A stretch of DNA of 64,000 nt from Chitinibacter bivalviorum (GTDB lineage: Bacteria; Pseudomonadota; Gammaproteobacteria; Burkholderiales; Chitinibacteraceae): the NCBI RefSeq assembly GCF_013403565.1, contig NZ_CP058627.1, forward strand, positions 682,001 to 746,000, written 5' to 3'. This document shows, piece by piece, positions 44,540-53,396 of this stretch. Each line of letters starts with the position of its first letter. The stretch's first letter is position 1. The notes under the pieces are model-generated. The model ran no database searches, was not told the origin of the DNA, and saw only the letters and a list, made by a program, of their open reading frames with translations. The position numbers and the translations under genes are program-made.

Positions 44540-44712
44540 TATTTGGCCTGAGTTTTTCCGAGCAATTTGCTCATCAGATTATTCATGCCCGCCTTGCGTT
44601 TTTTATCCTGAGCACTGGCCGTGCCAAAACGGTCTGGCGTGCTTGTGCCCTGCAGATCGTTGTGTAGTTTTTCTGCTTTGCGTTTTTCCAATTCGTATTT
44701 TTTCATTGGCAT
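44539..44712 (-). CDS. Small basic hypothetical protein coupled to the acyltransferase
   Basis: 57 residues, unrecognised: starts MPMKKYELEKRKAEKLHNDL, contains STPDRFGTASAQDKKRKAG and ends SKLLGKTQAK; very basic, no membrane helix. AAGGA lies eight bases before the ATG and the stop overlaps the next ATG (TAATG), strong signs of a real gene. Confidence 0.6.
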   Translation of the reverse strand: MPMKKYELEKRKAEKLHNDLQGTSTPDRFGTASAQDKKRKAGMNNLMSKLLGKTQAK

Positions 44713-44777
44713 GATGGTTTTCCTTAATCTAGGAGGCGTATTCTACGGATTACTGTCCATAAAGTCCTAAAAAAACG

Positions 44778-45086
44778 ATGAATCTGGCTGAACTCTCGAT
44801 CAAAGTCCGGCAATTTGCCGACGAGCGCGATTGGCGCAAATATCATAATCCGAAAAATCTAGTGATGGCGATGTCGGTTGAAATGGCCGAACTCGTTGAA
44901 CATTATCAATGGCTCACTCCCGAAGAAGCCTCACACTTGGAAGTCGATGAGCAATCGCCCATTGCGCAAGAAATGGCTGATGTCATGCTGTATATGCTAC
45001 GGCTGGCCGATGAGTTGGGGGTCGATATTGAAGATGCCATTTTGCATAAGATGACACTCAATGCACAGAAATACCCTGTAAAATAA
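44778..45086 (+). CDS. MazG-like nucleotide pyrophosphohydrolase
   Basis: 102 residues, all-alpha NTP-PPase of the RS21-C6/dCTPase type. The metal-binding E-x-x-E (VEMAELVEH) and E-x-x-D (EMADVMLYM) motifs are both present. It would hydrolyse (d)NTPs, perhaps damaged or modified dCTP, to monophosphates. Starts after a short gap from the divergent small-protein/acyltransferase operon. Confidence 0.85.
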   Translation: MNLAELSIKVRQFADERDWRKYHNPKNLVMAMSVEMAELVEHYQWLTPEEASHLEVDEQSPIAQEMADVMLYMLRLADELGVDIEDAILHKMTLNAQKYPVK

Positions 45087-45090
45087 TTCG

Positions 45091-45139
45091 ATGTATATCG
45101 CTGAAAATCAATTGGTATCTGGTTTTTATGGCTATACCC
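45091..45139. repeat. 49-bp palindromic repeat, copy R10
   Basis: On the minus strand GGGTATAGCC…GATATACAT; outer GTATA/TATAC and inner CTGAAAATC / GGTTTTTAT pair. On the minus strand its final segment GATATACATCG equals that of R5. It lies 5 nt after the MazG-like stop. Confidence 0.65.
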
Positions 45140-45161
45140 ATTAAATTTATTGGAGTTTGTT

Positions 45162-45932
45162 ATGGTTAAGTGTGTAATTTCTGATATGGATGGTGTGATC
45201 TACCGAGGTAAGCAACTCATACCTGGTGCCAACGAGTTTGTGCAAAAGCTGCATGCTGATAAAACCCCATTTTTATTCTTAACCAATAACGCCGAGCAAA
45301 CGCCTCTTGATTTGAAACTAAAACTGGAATCACTCGGTATTCACGATCTGACAGAAGATAATTTCATTACCAGTGCCATGGCCACTGCAATGTTTCTGCG
45401 CCAGCAAAAAGAGCGGGCAAAGGTCTATGTGATTGGCGGCGGCGGTCTGATTAACGAGCTGTATAACGTGGGTTTTTCGATTTCCGAATCCAACCCTGAT
45501 TATGTGGTGGTGGCCAAATCGTCGACCTTTAGTTTTGAGCAACTTAAAAAAGCGGTTCGTTTTATTGATCATGGCGCGAAATTTATTGGCACGAATCCCG
45601 ATATGATCGACCCGATTGAAGGGGGAAATGAGCCCGCCGCCGGGACGATATTGGCCGCGATTTCGGCCGCTACAGGCAAAAAACCCTATATTGTCGGCAA
45701 ACCCAATGCGCTAATGATGATGCTGGCGAGCCGCAAGTTGGGCATGCATCCCGAAGATTGTGTAATGGTTGGCGATCGGATGGATACCGATATTGTGGGC
45801 GGTATGGAAGCGGGAATGAAAACTGCACTGGTGCTGTCGGGGGTCACGACCACCGCGATGCTCAATGATTTCCCGTATAAGCCTGATTATGTCTTTAATC
45901 ATGTTGGGGAAATTGATTTCAAATCGTTATAA
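45162..45932 (+). CDS. HAD-IIA hydrolase (NagD/UmpH-like)
   Basis: 256 residues. Motif I D-M-D-G-V-I-Y-R-G, motif II F-L-T-N-N-A, motif III K near V-G-K-P-N-A and motif IV M-V-G-D-R-M-D-T-D-I define the NagD subfamily of nucleotide (UMP) phosphatases. ATG at 45162 follows GGAG by seven bases. Confidence 0.88.
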   Translation: MVKCVISDMDGVIYRGKQLIPGANEFVQKLHADKTPFLFLTNNAEQTPLDLKLKLESLGIHDLTEDNFITSAMATAMFLRQQKERAKVYVIGGGGLINELYNVGFSISESNPDYVVVAKSSTFSFEQLKKAVRFIDHGAKFIGTNPDMIDPIEGGNEPAAGTILAAISAATGKKPYIVGKPNALMMMLASRKLGMHPEDCVMVGDRMDTDIVGGMEAGMKTALVLSGVTTTAMLNDFPYKPDYVFNHVGEIDFKSL

Positions 45933-45977
45933 TTACGGCAATTAAAACATTCGGCCTTTGCGCCGCGAGCGTTTCGT

Positions 45978-46448
45978 ATGAAATTTGAGCACTTAGTCCA
46001 AATTAATGACTTACTCAGCCCTACAGCCCCGCCGTTGACGCGCAATCAAGTGTGGCAAGGCTTGGTTTATCGGGCTGAGTCGCCCAAAGAGTTCGTTGAG
46101 CATATCGATGAAGCTTATATTTTGCATCGCCATGAGCAAGGCATTCATCGCCGGGTGATTATGGGTAAACTGGAAGTCATTGATCATATCTATTACGAAT
46201 ATGAATCAGCGGTGCATTACGATACCCAACCCAGTGATTTGCATTTGGGTGGCAAATTATGGATGAAAATCGAAGAGCCGCAAGAGATGGCGCTGTTCGT
46301 GCGTTTCATCTACGAAACGCCTCATCCAGAGGATGCAGATCCTGAGCTCGATAAATACCTCAGCTACCTCAAGTCTGCATGGCAAGAGGCCGATATCGAT
46401 ACGATACGCTTGATTAAGCAGCTTGCTCAGGAAGGGCGATTGGGCTAA
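45978..46448 (+). CDS. DUF1857 (AtaL-like) SRPBCC protein
   Basis: 156 residues. K-F-E-H-L-V-Q-I-N-D at the N-terminus, W-Q-G-L-V-Y-R-A-E and the I-E-E-P…F-V-R-F-I-Y-E block match the DUF1857/AtaL-like START-fold family, which binds small hydrophobic ligands; role unknown. Ends at a strong bidirectional terminator. Confidence 0.8.
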   Translation: MKFEHLVQINDLLSPTAPPLTRNQVWQGLVYRAESPKEFVEHIDEAYILHRHEQGIHRRVIMGKLEVIDHIYYEYESAVHYDTQPSDLHLGGKLWMKIEEPQEMALFVRFIYETPHPEDADPELDKYLSYLKSAWQEADIDTIRLIKQLAQEGRLG

Positions 46449-46462
46449 TTGAGTTAAGCAAT

Positions 46463-46495
46463 AAAAAAGGGACTACAAATTGTAGTCCCTTTTTT
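46463..46495. terminator. Bidirectional terminator
   Basis: AAAAAAGGGACTACAA-a-TTGTAGTCCCTTTTTT, nearly perfect; serves the DUF1857 gene (plus) and the DUF3365 gene (minus). Not a GGGTAT-family repeat. Confidence 0.85.
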
Positions 46496-46496
46496 A

Positions 46497-47240
46497 TTAT
46501 CGTTTACGCATTACCCAAAAGCTTATAAGTCCCACTCCAAGCAGTGTAAGCAGGCTGAGTAAGTCAAATGCACTGAAGATCGACGTGGCAGAATAAGTCG
46601 TTGGAACCGTGACAGAAATAACGCCAGCTACTTTGCCTAACTCATAACCATAACCCTGAGTGGGGTATAAATTGCGCACCGAGTTTGGCGCTTTTTCAGC
46701 AGAGGCGTGACAACGCATACACGCTTCAGTGGCGATTAGGGCGCGAGCATAATGTAATGTCCCATTTTTGACTTCACTGTATTCGAGCGTATTATTTTTT
46801 CGCATATTTTCGATTGAATCTGTTTCGAAAACTGTCGGGCTATTTTTGGGGTTCATGTATTTATCGGATGTAATCCGATATGACGTATTGTTCTGATTTT
46901 TCTGCATTAAATCAGATATTTCACGCTGAATTAATGCTGGGTTTTTTAAGTGAAAATCGAGTGTGGTTTCTACTTGCTCTTGGCTAGTCACGGAGTTGTC
47001 GTTATTAGCTAACGTGACAGTCAATGTATCTAGGTGGGAACCTAGATCGACGGCTTGACCTTTGCCTTCTTTAATCCAAACACCGCGATATTGCGAAGCC
47101 CATTGCCCAATATGTTCAACCATATTTGCTACGGTGCGTGCTTGATTCAGTTGCTCTTTTTCGTAGATAGATTTGCCTAGCGTAAAGGCGAGTAATAGAG
47201 CTGCTACTAGAACAACTAAGGTCTTGATGGTGGTGTTCAT
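46497..47240 (-). CDS. DUF3365 (Tll0287-like) heme-binding membrane protein
   Basis: 247 residues. N-terminal helix (TIKTLVVLVAALLLAFTLGK) and C-terminal helix (SAFDLLSLLTLLGVGLISFWV) bracket a periplasmic sensor with a c-type heme motif C-M-R-C-H (174-178). DUF3365 domains usually precede a kinase, GGDEF or chemoreceptor output; here the protein stops after the second helix with only three basic residues, so it is a sensor without output or a c-type cytochrome. ATG at 47240 chosen over 47321. Confidence 0.85.
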   Translation of the reverse strand: MNTTIKTLVVLVAALLLAFTLGKSIYEKEQLNQARTVANMVEHIGQWASQYRGVWIKEGKGQAVDLGSHLDTLTVTLANNDNSVTSQEQVETTLDFHLKNPALIQREISDLMQKNQNNTSYRITSDKYMNPKNSPTVFETDSIENMRKNNTLEYSEVKNGTLHYARALIATEACMRCHASAEKAPNSVRNLYPTQGYGYELGKVAGVISVTVPTTYSATSIFSAFDLLSLLTLLGVGLISFWVMRKR

Positions 47241-47384
47241 TTCACTCTCTGCGTAAATACTTTTGGACAAGTTGTCAGAATTTTCTTGGTTTCGCTGTAA
47301 TTTTTCGTAACCAAGCGGCATCTTAAATTATGTGTAGAGTGAAATAAATAATTAATACAATTGATGGTCTTTCTTGTGTCTTTA

Positions 47385-47714
47385 TTAAGCTTCGCCGCCA
47401 CCTTTCTTCATGATTTTGCCTTCAGCCGCACGCTGGCGACGGACTTCTTTGGGGTCTGCGATGAGGGGGCGATAGATTTCAACTCGATCTTTTTCGCGTA
47501 AAACGGTATCGAGTTTGACTGCTTTGGCAAAGATGCCAATTTTCTGCGTAGCCAGATCAATTTCTGGAAATTCAGCCAGAATGCCTGATTTTTCAATGGC
47601 CTGTTGAGCGGTGCTGCCGCTGGCTACCTTTACGCGTAAGAGCTTTTGTTTGGCTGCCGTCGCATAAACAACTTCAACATTAATCAGTGATTCGTTGTGG
47701 GCTGGCTTGTTCAT
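47385..47714 (-). CDS. RnfH family protein (UPF0125)
   Basis: 109 residues with a ubiquitin-like/ThiS-like fold: INVEVVYATAAKQKLLRV, then D-R-V-E-I-Y-R-P-L-x-x-D-P-K-E-x-R-R-x-R-A, the family signature. Function unclear. It follows the RatA-like gene by 10 nt, as in many proteobacteria (ratA-rnfH). Confidence 0.9.
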   Translation of the reverse strand: MNKPAHNESLINVEVVYATAAKQKLLRVKVASGSTAQQAIEKSGILAEFPEIDLATQKIGIFAKAVKLDTVLREKDRVEIYRPLIADPKEVRRQRAAEGKIMKKGGGEA

Positions 47715-47724
47715 GGTGTGTGTC

Positions 47725-48159
47725 TTATCCGTATTTACGATCGGCTTCTTTGACGAAGGCATCGACAAAAGTTGACGTGATTTTGCCAAACACGGGCCCG
47801 ATCACGGCATCGAGGGTGCGGCTGGAAAATTCGTAATCAAGTTCGAATTCGATTTTGCAGGCATCTTCCATTAATGGCGTAAAACGCCAAGTGCCTGTTA
47901 GCGCCTGAAAAGGGCCATCGACAAAATGCATAATGATTTCGTTGTCCGATTTTGTGTCACGTGTGCGAAAGAAAGTGCTGACTTTCAAAAATTCAATTTT
48001 GATGGTGACATCCAAGATGGTCTCAGATCGTTCGTGCACTTCAACGCCGCCGCACCAGGGCAAAAAACGTTGGTAATCTTCGACACGATCGACCAATTCA
48101 TACATTTTGGCGGCGGAGTGGGGCACAAGTACAGATTTGCGGATGGACTGCATGGTCAT
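47725..48159 (-). CDS. RatA-like SRPBCC protein (COQ10 family)
   Basis: 144 residues. S-A-x-x-M-Y-x-L-V-x-x-V-E-D-Y-x-x-F-L-P-W-C is the RatA/COQ10 signature. In E. coli RatA has been described as blocking 70S formation, while COQ10 relatives bind ubiquinone; either may apply. First gene of the pair with rnfH; smpB, often divergent here in other species, is replaced by dnaB. ATG at 48153 is an alternative start. Confidence 0.87.
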   Translation of the reverse strand: MTMQSIRKSVLVPHSAAKMYELVDRVEDYQRFLPWCGGVEVHERSETILDVTIKIEFLKVSTFFRTRDTKSDNEIIMHFVDGPFQALTGTWRFTPLMEDACKIEFELDYEFSSRTLDAVIGPVFGKITSTFVDAFVKEADRKYG

Positions 48160-48274
48160 CAATGGGTAGGCGGGGTAAAATGGTCCGCTTGCGAAGGACT
48201 ACTTTACGCCCTTGCTTGAAAACCATCGTTGCGACAGATTAAAGTCCGCCGAAAACATCCGCCAAAAAGTGAAA

Positions 48275-49723
48275 ATGAACGAATATCCTACCGAGCTAGT
48301 TCGCGACATGCAAGCCGAATACAACGCCGCAGCGCAAGTCGATGAGACTGCGGCGTACCGCATCCCGCCCCATTCGGTGGAGGCCGAGCAATCGGTGCTG
48401 GGTGGTTTGATGCTGGATAACTCGGCATTTGACCGCGTGGCTGACATTATTGGCGATCAGGATTTCTATCGTGAAGACCATCGCCGGATCTATCAGGCGG
48501 TGTTAAAGCTGATTGAACATAATCGCCCCGCTGATGTGATTACGGTGAAGGAATCACTGGATATCACCAATGATCTTTCCTATGTGGGCGGCCTGGCTTA
48601 TTTGGGCTCTTTGGTACAAAACACGCCGTCTGCGGCCAATATTCGTCGTTATGCCGAGATCGTGCGCGAGAAGTCGGTACTGCGCCAATTATCAGGTGTT
48701 GCGACTGAAATTGTAGATGCTACTTTTTTCCCTAATGGCCGTGATGCGAAGCAGATTCTCGACGAGGCCGAATCACGGGTATTCCAAATCGCTGAACAAT
48801 CGGCGAAAGGCACGCAAGGTTTTCATGCGATGCCGCCGATTTTGAAAGAAATTGTCGAGCGCATTGATTATTTGTACCAGCAAGATAATCCGTCTGAAGT
48901 CACAGGTACACCGACTGGATTTATTGATCTCGATAAGATGACATCTGGCCTACAGGGCGGGGATTTAATTATCGTTGCAGGTCGTCCTTCGATGGGTAAA
49001 ACGGCGTTCTCGGTCAATATTGCTGAGAATGTCGCGATCAATAGTAAATTGCCAGTGGCGATTTTCTCGCTTGAGATGGGCGCGGCTCAGCTCGGTATGC
49101 GTATGGTTGGCTCAGTTGGCAAGATCGATATGCATAAACTCAAAACAGGTCGTTTTGAGGATGAAGATTGGCTCAAACTCACGCATGCGGTCGGCAAATT
49201 ATCCGAAGCGCCGATCTTTATTGAAGAGGCTGGCGCATTGACTGCGCTGGATGTTCGTACTCGCTCGCGCCGTTTGGCGCGCCAATGTGGCGGCCAGCTG
49301 GGCTTGATCGTGATCGACTATTTGCAATTGATGGCGGGGCGCCCAGGCGGTAAAGATCAAAATCGCGCCAGCGAGTTGGGCGAGATTTCGCGCTCGCTCA
49401 AAGGCTTGGCGCGTGAATTGAAATGCCCGATTATCGCGCTCTCGCAGTTATCGCGTTCGGTCGAGCAGCGTACCGATAAACGCCCGATGATGTCCGATTT
49501 GCGTGAATCTGGCGCGATCGAGCAGGATGCGGATTTGATTATGTTTATGTACCGCGACGAGTACTACAACCCCGATAGCCCGCACAAAGGTTTGGCCGAG
49601 TGTATTCTCGGTAAACACCGTAACGGCCCGGTTGGCCGGATTCCGTTGGTGTTCCAAGGTATGTATTCCCGTTTTGATAATGCCTTGATGCGGCCAGATG
49701 ATTGGAATAGTGATCTGGAATAA
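48275..49723 (+). CDS. dnaB: Replicative DNA helicase DnaB
   Basis: About 482 residues: N-terminal DnaG-interacting domain (PPHSVEAEQSVLGGLMLDN) and RecA-like motor with Walker A G-R-P-S-M-G-K-T-A, Walker B VIDYLQLM and the arginine finger region R-S-L-K-x-L-A-R-E-L. Ring helicase that drives the replication fork. ATG at 48275 begins the family-like polar N-terminus. Divergent from ratA-rnfH. Confidence 0.95.
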   Translation: MNEYPTELVRDMQAEYNAAAQVDETAAYRIPPHSVEAEQSVLGGLMLDNSAFDRVADIIGDQDFYREDHRRIYQAVLKLIEHNRPADVITVKESLDITNDLSYVGGLAYLGSLVQNTPSAANIRRYAEIVREKSVLRQLSGVATEIVDATFFPNGRDAKQILDEAESRVFQIAEQSAKGTQGFHAMPPILKEIVERIDYLYQQDNPSEVTGTPTGFIDLDKMTSGLQGGDLIIVAGRPSMGKTAFSVNIAENVAINSKLPVAIFSLEMGAAQLGMRMVGSVGKIDMHKLKTGRFEDEDWLKLTHAVGKLSEAPIFIEEAGALTALDVRTRSRRLARQCGGQLGLIVIDYLQLMAGRPGGKDQNRASELGEISRSLKGLARELKCPIIALSQLSRSVEQRTDKRPMMSDLRESGAIEQDADLIMFMYRDEYYNPDSPHKGLAECILGKHRNGPVGRIPLVFQGMYSRFDNALMRPDDWNSDLE

Positions 49724-49751
49724 CGGCCTGAATGGATGCACCGAGATAACA

Positions 49752-50126
49752 ATGAATAGCCCTGCCATTACTCATTTTTCCCGCGAAGTCGAAGTGAGTT
49801 TTGACCGCCCGCGCCCAGATCGTTTGGTGTCTGGGAATCCCAATCGGACGACTTGGACGCATTACACCTCAAACGACCAAATGCTTTCATGCGGTATCTG
49901 GGCTTGCAAAGTGGGTAGCTGGAATATTCGTTTTGCCTCGGATAAAGAAGAGTTTTTTTGCGTGATTAGCGGGAAAGTGCGGCTAGTTGATGAGCAAGAG
50001 CAAGGCGTTATCGTGAGTGCAGGTGAAGCGGCGGTCATTCCCGCAGGGTTTGTTGGGCGCTTTGAAGTGCTTGAAGCCGTGCGTAAATATTTTGTAGTGT
50101 TAGATCGTTCAGTGATTAGGGCATGA
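49752..50126 (+). CDS. Cupin-domain protein
   Basis: 124 residues, one cupin barrel of the DUF861 type ([10 protein letters not shown], then [12 protein letters not shown] and [13 protein letters not shown]). Only some of the usual metal ligands are visible, so enzymatic activity is unclear. ATG at 49752; stop overlaps the ftsK start (ATGA), so they are co-translated. Confidence 0.82.
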   Translation: MNSPAITHFSREVEVSFDRPRPDRLVSGNPNRTTWTHYTSNDQMLSCGIWACKVGSWNIRFASDKEEFFCVISGKVRLVDEQEQGVIVSAGEAAVIPAGFVGRFEVLEAVRKYFVVLDRSVIRA

Positions 50127-53100
50127 AAAAAATACAGCAGTTGTTTGATTCTTTGAATCAAAAATTAGAAGGTGATTTATCGCAGCTTGATCCGCTCAAA
50201 GATCAGCCAGCCTTACCCCAAGCCCCAGCGCCATCTGAGCACGAAGCACAAGAGAGGAGTGCTTCGAAGCTCGATGCAATGTTTGAATTGCCTTTATCAC
50301 CCATGGCCAACGCCGCCGCGAAAGGCTTGGGCTCGCTCAAGTCGATGATTAGCCCCGTCACGAGCAAAATTGGCGCGAAAGTGGCTGATGTGCTGCATCA
50401 TGCTACTGAAAAATCAGGCAATAGCCAGCCAGATGCACCGCGTGGGCAAAGAATAGAGCCCCAATTTGATCCCTTGTTTGCGCCTCGCCAAACCAAGGTC
50501 GCTGCACCTCAGCATGATTTGCCGCCAAAGCGCGTTTCTCCACAAGAAAATCCATCAGCACCATTAATTCGTACTGCTGGGTATCAGTCTACACAACAAT
50601 CTGAATATGATTTGGCGGCGGATACCCTTGCTGATGATGGCGAATTTGATGCTGGCCTACCATCTGATATACGCACACAGCAAATTGATGCCGCTCAGCC
50701 ACTCGCTAATCAATTCGCTTGCAATGAAGCGGCCAAATCGACAGCATCGCCGCAGTTAATTGAGCGCTTTAATGCTAAGCCGACTGCCGCAGCTTTTGCT
50801 CAGCCTACGCCAGAGGTGCACAGCGTTAAGCCAGAGCGCTCGGAGCAACACAGCGCCGTGGTGGCCGACCCTATAACAACGCCCAGCCCAGCCCAGATGT
50901 CGCCACCCAGCCCGCCTATTTTGTCGGCGGAACAAGTTAAAACGCCCAGCCAACCTTTACCGCCGCCACGCAAAGCAAAACGGGATTTGCCAGTGCTCGA
51001 TATGAGCCATATTCAGCGCAATTTGGAGCGCAGTCAGCGCAAATTAGCGATTGAAGGCGCGAAAATGCCGGAACGCAAAGTGCCTGAGCCTTTGCCGGTG
51101 ATTGATCCATCTGAAGTGCGTGAACGCTTGCAGGATATTCGCAGCGGCAAACAACCCAGCCCGAAAATTACGCCAGCGCATTCGGCACGAACTCCATTAA
51201 CACATAGTCAGCCTGTACGCCCGCCGGCCGCAGGTACGGCCGCTAAGCCGCAGACTGAAGCGTTACGAGTGAGCTCACCTGAAGTCATACGCGTATTTCA
51301 AGCAGCAAACCCAGCCCAGAATGCTGCGACTATGTTGCCAACAGGCGCAAACCCACTGAGTCACGCGGATGACGCTCGGACACGGATCGTAGATAGCGCG
51401 GCGGTCATCGCAGCGGAGCAAGTTACTACCGCGATTGCTAGCTCGCCAAATAGCCCAACGATCGTTCACGACGCGGATGCCTATTATGCTGTGCCGCATT
51501 CCGCTGAATTTGACTCTGCCGTTTCACTACATGTTGGCAGCAGTGCTTCAGCCGCGCAAAGTAAAGCCAGCGAACCAGTGTCTTCCTTTGGGTATGTTGC
51601 CGCAGGTCTTTCTGGTAATGCTGTTCAGGGTTATACCCATGGTACACAGCAGCTGGAGTTCGCGCCACCTGAAGTACCACAAAGGCCGCAGCAGTTTTTA
51701 CGGCCAGATACGATTGCTCCTGCAGCACGCCCAGCCCCCAATCCTGCGTGGCGTGGTGAAGATGGCTTGTGTTTGCCGCTGGAATTATTGCGCCCTGCGA
51801 CGGTACAAGCGATCACCGTCACGCAAGAAGACTTGCTGGAGCGCAGTATTCTGATCGAAGAAAAGCTCAATGAATTCAAAGTCAAGGTCAGCGTGCTAGA
51901 CGCCTACGCAGGGCCAGTAATTACGCGCTTTGAAGTTGAGCCTGCGACGGGGATTCGCGGCGCGCAGGTGGTGAATTTGGCCAAAGACTTGGCACGCTCG
52001 CTGGGGTTGGCCTCAGTGCGTGTTGTTGAAACGATTCCGGGTAAAACTTGTATGGGATTGGAATTGCCCAATCCAACGCGGCAAATGATTCGTCTGTCTG
52101 AAATCCTCTCTGCGCCCGAATACCATGGGCAGGTATCCCCCCTGACCATCGCACTTGGCAAGGATATTAGTGGTATACCCGTTGCCACCGATCTGGCTAA
52201 AACACCGCATATGCTGGTGGCAGGTACGACCGGCTCGGGTAAATCGGTCGGCGTGAACGCGATGATCTTGTCTATTTTGTTTAAAGCCACGCCCGATGAA
52301 GTGCGCTTTATTATGATCGACCCAAAAATGCTGGAATTGTCGGTGTATGAAGGCATTCCGCACTTGCTCGCACCCGTTGTAACCGATATGAAGCTCGCCG
52401 CGAATGCATTGAACTGGTGCGTCGGCGAGATGGAAAAACGCTACCGGCTAATGAGCGCGATGGGCGTGCGTAACTTGGCGGGCTTTAATCAGAAAGTGGC
52501 TGAAGCCGAGGCCGCTGGGCGCAAGCTGACCAATCCGTTTACGCTCACGCCAGATGATCCAGAGCCGCTGGAGCACCTGCCGATGATTGTGGTGGTGGTC
52601 GATGAGTTTGCTGATTTGATGATGGTGGCGGGAAAGAAAATCGAGGAATTGATTGCTCGCCTTGCGCAAAAAGCGCGCGCGGCGGGTATTCACCTTATTT
52701 TGGCGACGCAGCGTCCATCGGTGGATGTGATTACGGGTTTGATTAAGGCGAATATTCCAACGCGTTTGGCCTTCCAGGTGTCGAGCAAAATTGATAGCCG
52801 TACGATTCTTGATCAAATGGGCGCCGAGGCGTTACTGGGGCAGGGTGATATGTTGTTCTTGCCGCCGGGTACGGGCTATCCGCAGCGGATTCACGGTGCC
52901 TTTGTCGATGATGCTGAAGTCCATTGTGTGGTGGAATACCTCAAGCAATTGGGCGAGCCGAACTACATCGAAGGCGTGCTGTATCCAGCGACTGAGGCTG
53001 AAGCGGGTGGTAATTGGTCGGGTATTCCGGGCGATGCCGAAGAGAATGATCCGCTCTATGACGAAGCGGTGGCGCATGTCTTGCGCAGCCGTCGGGCGTC

Positions 53101-53239
53101 AATTTCTGCAGTGCAGCGGCAATTTAGAATTGGTTACAACCGCGCGGCACGCTTGATCGAGCAAATGGAAAGCGCAGGAATTGTTAGCGGGATGGAAAGT
53201 AACGGCAATCGCACGGTATTGGCACCGTCCAATGATTGA
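50123..53239 (+). CDS. ftsK: FtsK/SpoIIIE-type DNA translocase without membrane domain
   Basis: 1038 residues. The motor (about 540-960) has Walker [11 protein letters not shown], Walker [14 protein letters not shown], and a C-terminal winged-helix gamma domain (about 970-1035; [20 protein letters not shown]) for KOPS reading and XerCD activation. The N-terminal 540 residues are low-complexity Ala/Pro/Gln-rich and show no hydrophobic helix, whereas classic FtsK has four. It thus looks soluble or anchored by a partner. Two 49-bp palindromic repeats lie in the low-complexity coding part. Confidence 0.92.
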   Translation: MKKIQQLFDSLNQKLEGDLSQLDPLKDQPALPQAPAPSEHEAQERSASKLDAMFELPLSPMANAAAKGLGSLKSMISPVTSKIGAKVADVLHHATEKSGNSQPDAPRGQRIEPQFDPLFAPRQTKVAAPQHDLPPKRVSPQENPSAPLIRTAGYQSTQQSEYDLAADTLADDGEFDAGLPSDIRTQQIDAAQPLANQFACNEAAKSTASPQLIERFNAKPTAAAFAQPTPEVHSVKPERSEQHSAVVADPITTPSPAQMSPPSPPILSAEQVKTPSQPLPPPRKAKRDLPVLDMSHIQRNLERSQRKLAIEGAKMPERKVPEPLPVIDPSEVRERLQDIRSGKQPSPKITPAHSARTPLTHSQPVRPPAAGTAAKPQTEALRVSSPEVIRVFQAANPAQNAATMLPTGANPLSHADDARTRIVDSAAVIAAEQVTTAIASSPNSPTIVHDADAYYAVPHSAEFDSAVSLHVGSSASAAQSKASEPVSSFGYVAAGLSGNAVQGYTHGTQQLEFAPPEVPQRPQQFLRPDTIAPAARPAPNPAWRGEDGLCLPLELLRPATVQAITVTQEDLLERSILIEEKLNEFKVKVSVLDAYAGPVITRFEVEPATGIRGAQVVNLAKDLARSLGLASVRVVETIPGKTCMGLELPNPTRQMIRLSEILSAPEYHGQVSPLTIALGKDISGIPVATDLAKTPHMLVAGTTGSGKSVGVNAMILSILFKATPDEVRFIMIDPKMLELSVYEGIPHLLAPVVTDMKLAANALNWCVGEMEKRYRLMSAMGVRNLAGFNQKVAEAEAAGRKLTNPFTLTPDDPEPLEHLPMIVVVVDEFADLMMVAGKKIEELIARLAQKARAAGIHLILATQRPSVDVITGLIKANIPTRLAFQVSSKIDSRTILDQMGAEALLGQGDMLFLPPGTGYPQRIHGAFVDDAEVHCVVEYLKQLGEPNYIEGVLYPATEAEAGGNWSGIPGDAEENDPLYDEAVAHVLRSRRASISAVQRQFRIGYNRAARLIEQMESAGIVSGMESNGNRTVLAPSND
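50579..50627. repeat. 49-bp palindromic repeat, copy R12 (inside ftsK)
   Basis: GGGTATC…GATACCC with exact family spacing; the outer 7 bp pair, the interior is degenerate. Read in frame as [17 protein letters not shown] in the low-complexity linker. Confidence 0.5.
51590..51638. repeat. 49-bp palindromic repeat, copy R13 (inside ftsK)
   Basis: GGGTATGTTG…GTTATACCC at exact family spacing. Read in frame as [16 protein letters not shown] in the linker, the same frame as R11 and R12. Confidence 0.5.
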
Positions 53240-53262
53240 GTGAATTTTGTTCATCAGATAAG

Positions 53263-53288
53263 AAAACCGGCTTTATGCCGGTTTTTTT
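53263..53288 (+). terminator. Terminator of ftsK
   Basis: AAAACCGGC-tttat-GCCGGTTTT followed by T. Confidence 0.83.
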
Positions 53289-53396
53289 TATGAAATTTCG
53301 TCTCTAAATTGTTCGGTTTGGCACGGATTCGACTCTGCAATCTCGCAGCACTGCTATAGCAAGCTATATTGCAGTAAATAGAGCGGAAGGCTGGTA

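Noticed and set aside
46463..46495. Terminator hairpin as a member of the palindrome family
   Set aside because: Shorter and lacks GGGTAT/ATACCC ends; ordinary bidirectional terminator.
52131..52182. GGTATCC…GGTATACCC in the FtsK motor as a repeat copy
   Set aside because: Spacing is one base off and the sequence encodes a conserved motor motif; probably coincidence.
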